Origin: Streptomyces celluloflavus
GTDB taxonomy: Bacteria > Actinomycetota > Actinomycetes > Streptomycetales > Streptomycetaceae
Direction: 5' to 3'
Length of the DNA: 55,789 bases
NCBI GenBank assembly: GCA_000720995.1
Contig: JOEL01000065.1
Coordinates: 1-55,789 of the forward strand
Positions within the stretch are counted from its first letter, which is position 1, and each line of letters begins with the position of its first letter. This document shows, piece after piece, positions 50,791 through 55,789 of the stretch. Both the position numbers and the translations under genes were made by a program. The notes under the pieces were generated by a model. The model searched no databases, was not told where the DNA came from, and saw only the letters and a list, made by a program, of their open reading frames with translations.

Positions 50791-51702
50791 ATGTCAACGG
50801 CACCCGTCGAACCGCCGCAACGGTTGGTGAGCGCACTGAGCGGCGATCCGGACAGCCCCGTACGGAAGTGGCTGGCGGCGCTGCCGACAGTGGTTCAGCA
50901 GCGGCTGGACGCCTGGGATCTGACGCTGGAACGGGTGCAGGCGCCCGGTGGCCGCGGCAGTCTCGTCGCGCTCGTACGGCAGCAGGACGGGACGCCCGCC
51001 GCGCTGAAGTTCCCGGTGCCGGGGCAGGCGTCCGCGCGGGAGGGTGCGGCGCTGGCGGCGTGGGACGGCTGGGGCGCGGTGCGGCTGCTGCGGTCCGACG
51101 AGACCGGTGGCGCGCTGCTGCTGGAGCGGCTGCACGGCGCGGTGTCGCTGCGCTCGCTGCCGGAGGCCAAGGCGCTGCTGGAGGCGGCCGGGACGGTGCG
51201 CCGGCTGTGGGTGGCACCGGCCGAGGGGCATCCCTTCGAGACGCTGGCCGGCCGCACCGAGGAAGCGGTGGCGGCGCTCGAAACCACCGGGGCGCTGGTC
51301 CCGGCCGCCGGGCCGCTGGTGGACGAGGCGCTGGAGCTGCGCCGGGCGCTGCCGGCCGGCAGTACGGAGCAGGTGCTGCTGCACGGCGCGTTCCGGCAGG
51401 GCAAGGTGCTGGCCGGTGAGCGGGTGCCGTGGCTGGCGGTCGGCCCGGCGCCGGTGGTCGGCGAGCGGGCGTACGACCTGGCGGGCCTCGTACTGGACCG
51501 CTTCGAGGACCTGGTGGCCGGCTCCGGCGGGGCGGCCACGGCCCGCCGCAGGGTGGCCAGGCTGGCCGACTCCCTGGAGGTCGAACGGGACCGGCTGCGG
51601 GCCTGGACGCTGTACCTCGCGGTCGCCGCGGGCGTCCGCGAATCCGCGGCCGGTGACCGCCGCCACGGCGAACTGCTGCTGGAGTTCGCCACCTGGCTGT
51701 AG
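50791..51702 (+). CDS. APH-fold protein lacking catalytic residues (pseudokinase)
   Basis: This 303-aa protein is of the aminoglycoside/hydroxyurea phosphotransferase (APH(6)-like) family. The ATP-binding Lys73 (ALKFP) and the downstream Glu84 are kept. The catalytic loop HGDLHPGN reads HGAFRQGK (198-205), and the metal-binding Asp of the following IDP motif is Gly218 (AVGPAP), so all three phosphotransfer residues are missing. The DNA is clean and the frame is full length, so it is not a decayed gene. The ATG at 50791 has AGGAAAAGGAC upstream. It probably acts as a binding or regulatory protein. Confidence 0.82.
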   Translation: MSTAPVEPPQRLVSALSGDPDSPVRKWLAALPTVVQQRLDAWDLTLERVQAPGGRGSLVALVRQQDGTPAALKFPVPGQASAREGAALAAWDGWGAVRLLRSDETGGALLLERLHGAVSLRSLPEAKALLEAAGTVRRLWVAPAEGHPFETLAGRTEEAVAALETTGALVPAAGPLVDEALELRRALPAGSTEQVLLHGAFRQGKVLAGERVPWLAVGPAPVVGERAYDLAGLVLDRFEDLVAGSGGAATARRRVARLADSLEVERDRLRAWTLYLAVAAGVRESAAGDRRHGELLLEFATWL

Positions 51703-51719
51703 CGGGCGGGCACGCGAAC

Positions 51720-51755
51720 GGGCCGGCCGGGGTGGTTGTCCACCCCGGCCGGCCC
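51720..51755. terminator. Bidirectional terminator between APH-like gene and proS
   Basis: A perfect 16-bp stem (51720-51735 with 51740-51755) with a TTGT loop lies in the 64-bp gap between the convergent genes. Confidence 0.92.
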
Positions 51756-51766
51756 GGATGCGGGGG

Positions 51767-53476
51767 TTACGCGCCGAGGCGGGCGACGGCCTCCTCGACC
51801 GTCAGCTCCTCGCGCTCGCCGGTGCGGCGGTCCTTGACCTCGACGACGCCCTCGGCGGCGCGGCGGCCGGCGACCACGATCGTCGGGACGCCGATCAGTT
51901 CGGCGTCGGTGAACTTCACACCGGGCGAGACACCGGCCCGGTCGTCGACGAGGACCCGCAGGCCCGCGGCGCCGAGCCGCTCGCCGATCTCCAGGGCGAG
52001 CTCGGTCTGCTTGGCCTTGCCGGCGGCGACGACATGGACGTCGGCCGGGGCGACCTCCCGGGGCCAGCACAGGCCGGACTCGTCGTGGGTCTGCTCGGCG
52101 AGGGCGGCCACCGCGCGGGAGACGCCGATGCCGTACGAGCCCATGGTGACCCGGGCGGGCTTGCCGTTCTGGCCCAGCACGTCCAGTCCGAAGGCGTCCG
52201 CGTACTTGCGGCCCAGCTGGAAGATGTGGCCGATCTCGATGGCGCGGTCGATGCGCAGTCCGGCGCCGCAGTTCGGGCAGGGGTCGCCGGGCTCGACGAC
52301 GACCACGTCGAAGTACTCGTCGACCTCGAAGTCGCGGCCGCACACGACGTTCCTCGCGTGCGTACCGGGCTTGTTGGCGCCGGTGATCCAGGAGGTGCCG
52401 GGGGCGATGCGCGGGTCGGCGAGGTAGCGGAAGGACTTGCCGGCCAGGCCCTGCGGACCGACGTAGCCGCGGACCAGGTCGGGGCGGTCGGTGAAGTCGT
52501 CGGCGGTGACCAGTTCGACGGTGGCCGGTGCGAGGTGCTCGCCGAGCTTGCCGAGGTCCACCTCGCGGTCGCCGGGGACACCGACCGCGACGATCTCACC
52601 GTCGACCTTGACCAGGAGGTTCTTGAGCGTGGCGGAGGCCGGGACGCCCAGGTGCGCGGCGAGCGTCTCGATGGTCGGGGTGTCGGGGGTGTCCAGCTCC
52701 TCCACGGGGCCGTGCGCCGAGCCGTCGGCCGCGGCGACCTTGACCGTGACGGCCTCGGTGTTGGCGGCGTAGTCGCAGGCCGGGCAGTCCACGAAGGTGT
52801 CCTCACCGGCCGCGGCCGGGGCCAGGAACTCCTCGGAGGCGGAGCCGCCCATCGCGCCGGAGACGGCGGAGACGATGCGGTAGTCCAGGCCGAGCCGCTC
52901 GAAGATCTTGGTGTACGCCTCGCGGTGCAGCGCGTAGGACTCGGCCAGACCCTCGTCGGTGGTGTCGAAGCTGTACGAGTCCTTCATCTGGAACTCGCGG
53001 CCGCGCAGCACGCCGGAGCGGGGGCGGGCCTCGTCGCGGTACTTGGTCTGGATCTGGTAGAGGATCACCGGCAGGTCCTTGTAGGACGTGCACTGGTCCT
53101 TGACCGTGAGGGTGAAGATCTCTTCGTGCGTGGGGCCGAGGAGGTAGTCGGCGCCCTTGCGGTCCTTGAGGCGGAAGAGGAGGTCGCCGTACTCCTCCCA
53201 GCGGCCGCTGGTCTCGTAGGGCTCCCGCGGCAGCAGCGCCGGGAGCAGGACCTCCTGGCCGCCGATGGCGTCCATCTCCTCGCGGACGACGCGGGAGACG
53301 TTCTCCAGGACCTTCTTGCCCAGCGGCAGCCAGGTCCAGATGCCGGCGGAGGTACGGCGGACGTATCCGGCGCGCACGAGCAGCTTGTGGCTGGCGGTCT
53401 CGGCGTCGGCCGGGTCGTCGCGCAACGTCTTGATCATCAAGCGGGACATGCGCTGGACCTGCGCGGCGTGGGCCAT
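51767..53476 (-). CDS. proS: Prolyl-tRNA synthetase
   Basis: This 569-aa class II synthetase charges tRNA-Pro. The bacterial form is recognised by GPTHEEIFT, the [18 protein letters not shown] motif 2 region, an insertion (editing) domain in the middle (about 225-390) and a C-terminal anticodon-binding domain. A CPxC...CPNCG pair of cysteine motifs brackets the insertion. The ATG at 53476 follows AGGAGAAAC. Converges on the APH-like gene. Confidence 0.97.
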   Translation of the reverse strand: MAHAAQVQRMSRLMIKTLRDDPADAETASHKLLVRAGYVRRTSAGIWTWLPLGKKVLENVSRVVREEMDAIGGQEVLLPALLPREPYETSGRWEEYGDLLFRLKDRKGADYLLGPTHEEIFTLTVKDQCTSYKDLPVILYQIQTKYRDEARPRSGVLRGREFQMKDSYSFDTTDEGLAESYALHREAYTKIFERLGLDYRIVSAVSGAMGGSASEEFLAPAAAGEDTFVDCPACDYAANTEAVTVKVAAADGSAHGPVEELDTPDTPTIETLAAHLGVPASATLKNLLVKVDGEIVAVGVPGDREVDLGKLGEHLAPATVELVTADDFTDRPDLVRGYVGPQGLAGKSFRYLADPRIAPGTSWITGANKPGTHARNVVCGRDFEVDEYFDVVVVEPGDPCPNCGAGLRIDRAIEIGHIFQLGRKYADAFGLDVLGQNGKPARVTMGSYGIGVSRAVAALAEQTHDESGLCWPREVAPADVHVVAAGKAKQTELALEIGERLGAAGLRVLVDDRAGVSPGVKFTDAELIGVPTIVVAGRRAAEGVVEVKDRRTGEREELTVEEAVARLGA

Positions 53477-53578
53477 GGGAGTTTCTCCTGCGTAAGAAAG
53501 GTGACTCCCTGGAGGTTAGCCGCAGGGATGTGGCGCACGGAAATGCGTTCTCCGCCGCACCGGCCGGGCGGCGCGCGC

Positions 53579-54115
53579 TCAGGGGCGCCGGAGCGGCAGC
53601 GGCGCGCCCATGACGGCGTACGGCGTCGGGGCGCCGGGGAAGAGCACCCGGCGGGCGAGGTCGCGGTAGCCCAAGGAGCGGTAGAGCCCGCGGGCCGGGC
53701 TCTCGGTGTCGACGGCGGAGAGGATGCTGCGGGGTTCGCGGGCCTCGTCGGTGATGCGGGTGATCAGTGCCCGGCCGATGCCGTGCTGCTGGTGGGCGGG
53801 GTGGACGTGCAGTTCGGTGATGACGAAGGAGTCGTCGAGCCAGTGGTCCAGGCCCTCGCTGTGCAGGTAGGGCTCGACGACGGTGGACCACCAGTGGGCG
53901 CGGTCGTTGGGCATGCCGTAGACGAAGCCGACGAGCCGGCCGGCCGGGGTGGTGGCGCCCAGGGCGCGGGCGCCGGGGCAGGTGAGGTGGCGCAGCACGA
54001 TGTGCCGGCGGACGGCGATCTCGTCGTCGGTCAGGCCGAAGGCGAGCGCCTGGACGGCGAGCGCGTCATCCACCCGGGCAACGAGATCAAGGGGGCCGAC
54101 CGCGACGTCATCCAT
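53579..54115 (-). CDS. GNAT-family N-acetyltransferase
   Basis: This 178-aa acetyltransferase has the acetyl-CoA loop QHGIGRALI at about residues 119-127 and the preceding strand ITELHVHP. The SLGY motif appears near residue 155. The substrate cannot be predicted. The ATG is at 54115. It lies upstream of proS and 46 bases downstream of another GNAT gene on the same strand. Confidence 0.9.
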   Translation of the reverse strand: MDDVAVGPLDLVARVDDALAVQALAFGLTDDEIAVRRHIVLRHLTCPGARALGATTPAGRLVGFVYGMPNDRAHWWSTVVEPYLHSEGLDHWLDDSFVITELHVHPAHQQHGIGRALITRITDEAREPRSILSAVDTESPARGLYRSLGYRDLARRVLFPGAPTPYAVMGAPLPLRRP

Positions 54116-54161
54116 GGTCGGGAGCGTACAAGGAGGCGGCCGGGGACCGTACGCCGATGGC

Positions 54162-55007
54162 TCAGAACAGCACGCTCATGAACGCGCCGACCTCTTCGAA
54201 GCCCACCCGGCGGTAGGAGGCGCGGGCGGCGGTGTTGAAGTCGTTGACGTAGAGGCTGGCGATCGGGGCGACGTCGCTGAGGGCGTAGCGCAGCACGGCG
54301 GCCATACCGGTCTCCGACAGGCCCTGACCGCGGCGTTCGGGGGCGACCCAGACGCCCTGGATCTGGCATGCCTGCTGGGTGGCGGCGCCGATCTCGGCCT
54401 TGAAGACGACCCGGCCGTCCTCGATGCGGGCGAAGGACCGGCCGGCGCCGACGAGTTCGGCGACCCTGGCCTGATAGAGGAGTCCGCCGTCGCCGGCCAG
54501 CGGCGAGATGCCGACCTCTTCGGTGAACATGGCCACGCACGCGGGCATGATCACGTCCATCTCGTCCTTGCGGATCCGCCGGACGTACGGGTCGGGCGCG
54601 ACCTCGGTGGACGGGGTGCGGGTGACCATCAGGGGCTGGTGGGCGCGGATCTCGCGGGCCGGGCCCCAGGTGGGTTCCAGCAGCGACCACAGTGCGGCGG
54701 TGGGGCCGGCCGGGCCGACGATGGAGGAGCAGCGGCGGCCCTGGCGGCGGGCGCGCTCGGCGAAGCCGCGGACGGCCTCGGTGGTGGCGCAGACGGGGAC
54801 GAGGTTGGCTCCGGCGTAGCACAGGGACCGCAGCCGGCCGTCGGCGTACCAGCCCCACATCTCGCCGCCGAGCCGCCAGGGGTCGAGCCCGGCGATCTGG
54901 ACGCGGGCGGCGACGAAGGCGTTGGCGACCGGATCCCGGTCCAGGACCGCGAGGGCCTCGTCGAGCTCCCCGGGCTCCAAGACCTTGATGGTGGTGGTCG
55001 TCAGCAC
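54162..55007 (-). CDS. DUF4081/GNAT acetyltransferase
   Basis: This 281-aa protein has an N-terminal DUF4081-type domain (about residues 1-130) and a GNAT domain, with IQGVWVAPERRGQGLSETGM at about 225-244 and the ending YRRVGFEEVGAFMSVLF. This two-domain protein usually lies near ispG in actinobacteria. The start is GTG at 55007, with no clear ribosome site. The substrate is unknown. Confidence 0.9.
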   Translation of the reverse strand: MLTTTTIKVLEPGELDEALAVLDRDPVANAFVAARVQIAGLDPWRLGGEMWGWYADGRLRSLCYAGANLVPVCATTEAVRGFAERARRQGRRCSSIVGPAGPTAALWSLLEPTWGPAREIRAHQPLMVTRTPSTEVAPDPYVRRIRKDEMDVIMPACVAMFTEEVGISPLAGDGGLLYQARVAELVGAGRSFARIEDGRVVFKAEIGAATQQACQIQGVWVAPERRGQGLSETGMAAVLRYALSDVAPIASLYVNDFNTAARASYRRVGFEEVGAFMSVLF

Positions 55008-55226
55008 GTGTCGGAAAGCCTCACCGGTGCGGGCCTGGGAGGTCAGGCGGGAGCAGGTCCTGGCACTTTACCTCTCCGTGCGCGGGAGCACCCGGCCCGC
55101 TGCGTGACGGCGCACACCGCGGCTGTGGCGGGCGTGGTGAGGCGCGCCGCGGTACGCGTGAGCCCCGCGGCCCGGGTGGGGGCGGCGGTGCTCGGGGGCG
55201 CGGGGCGGCGCCGGGGCGTCAGCGGC

Positions 55227-55789
55227 TCAGACGGTGGCCGGTTCGCCGGCGGCCGTGACGACCGGGGCGCCGGAGGCCACGCCGTCCTTCTCCATCTGCT
55301 CGGCGATCTTCATGGCCTCTTCGATGAGGGTCTCGACGATCTTCGACTCGGGGACGGTCTTGATGACCTCGCCCTTGACGAAGATCTGGCCCTTGCCGTT
55401 GCCGGACGCCACACCCAGATCGGCCTCCCGCGCCTCACCGGGACCATTGACGACACAGCCCATCACGGCGACCCGCAGCGGCACCTCCATGCCCTCCAGA
55501 GACCCGGATCGTGTCACCGATGCCCTCGCTCAGCAGCGCACCGAACGCCACCGCGGACTTGATGGTGCCCTGGAAGGCGGGGCCGGCCTCGGTGACGCCC
55601 AGGTGCAGGGGGTAGTCGCAGCGCGCGGCGAGCTGGCGGTAGGCGTTGACCATCACGACCGGGTCGTTGTGCTTGACCGAGATCTTGATGTCCCGGAAAC
55701 CGTGCTCCTCGAAGAGCGACGCCTCCCACAGCGCCGACTCCACCAGCGCCTCCGGCGTCGCCTTGCCGTACTTCTGGAGCAGCCGCCGG
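55227..55789 (-). pseudogene. ispG: ispG with internal deletion and frameshift, 5' end outside window
   Basis: The remaining parts encode the central and C-terminal IspG (4Fe-4S MEcPP reductase of the MEP isoprenoid pathway). From the window edge, [20 protein letters not shown] runs to GIGDTIRVS, then jumps directly to [22 protein letters not shown] in another frame. About 50 residues of the usual sequence are missing, including the CPSC pair that holds two of the three cluster ligands; only the GCVVNGPG cysteine is left. The first frame therefore ends prematurely at about 55435. It is a broken gene or a sequence/assembly error. Streptomyces often has a second ispG. Confidence 0.85.

Overview
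The window is a high-G+C actinobacterial chromosome segment. The codon use (third positions almost all G or C), GTG/TTG starts behind GGAGG-like sites, and gene order (RNase J, dapA, thyX, dapB, M16 peptidase, pnp, rpsO, then a type VII secretion locus, then ribF, truB, rbfA, infB, ylxR, nusA, rimP, proS, ispG) are those of Streptomyces or a close relative. No rRNA, tRNA, CRISPR array, transposase or integrase was recognised.

Layout. (1) 0.4-10.8 kb: housekeeping genes, mostly on the minus strand: RNase J, lysine/diaminopimelate synthesis (dapA, dapB), ThyX, an M16 protease, PNPase and ribosomal protein S15, with three small membrane or PH-domain genes. (2) 10.9-40.7 kb: an ESX-type (type VII) secretion locus. 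Core parts are eccD/eccC (divergent, 10.9-16.6 kb), eccB/eccE (divergent, 33.4-36.6 kb), esxB/esxA, two mycosin proteases and an EspI-like ParA-family ATPase. EccCD is separated from EccBE by about 16 kb of accessory genes. These include WXG100-type proteins, a STAND-like NTPase overlapping a three-domain protein (Imm35/YrhB-like, degenerate deaminase-like, SUKH-4), a CpnT-N-terminus-like protein with a WXG partner, three tandem paralogous membrane proteins, and a glycine-rich WXG100 substrate. (3) 40.8-55.8 kb: the ribF-truB-rbfA-infB-nusA-rimP translation/transcription cluster, a lipoprotein, a DUF4439 ferritin-like protein, an APH-fold protein lacking catalytic residues, proS, two GNAT acetyltransferases and a broken ispG running off the right edge.

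How the genes fit together. EccB, EccC, EccD and EccE would form the membrane secretion complex, with EccC as motor. The WXG100 proteins with C-terminal YxxxD/E motifs are the likely substrates and the mycosins the partner proteases. The accessory genes look like effector/immunity or effector-maturation modules, several with apparently inactivated enzyme motifs.

Most unusual signals: short tandem repeats in multiples of 7 bp (14 and 7) that begin on the stop codons of two neighbouring ESX-linked genes; P-loop Lys-to-Arg and zinc-ligand loss in the NTPase/deaminase pair; a 17-bp stem with a UUCG loop inside the start of the M16 peptidase gene; an APH-like pseudokinase; and an ispG whose two CPSC iron-sulphur cysteines have been deleted with a frameshift.
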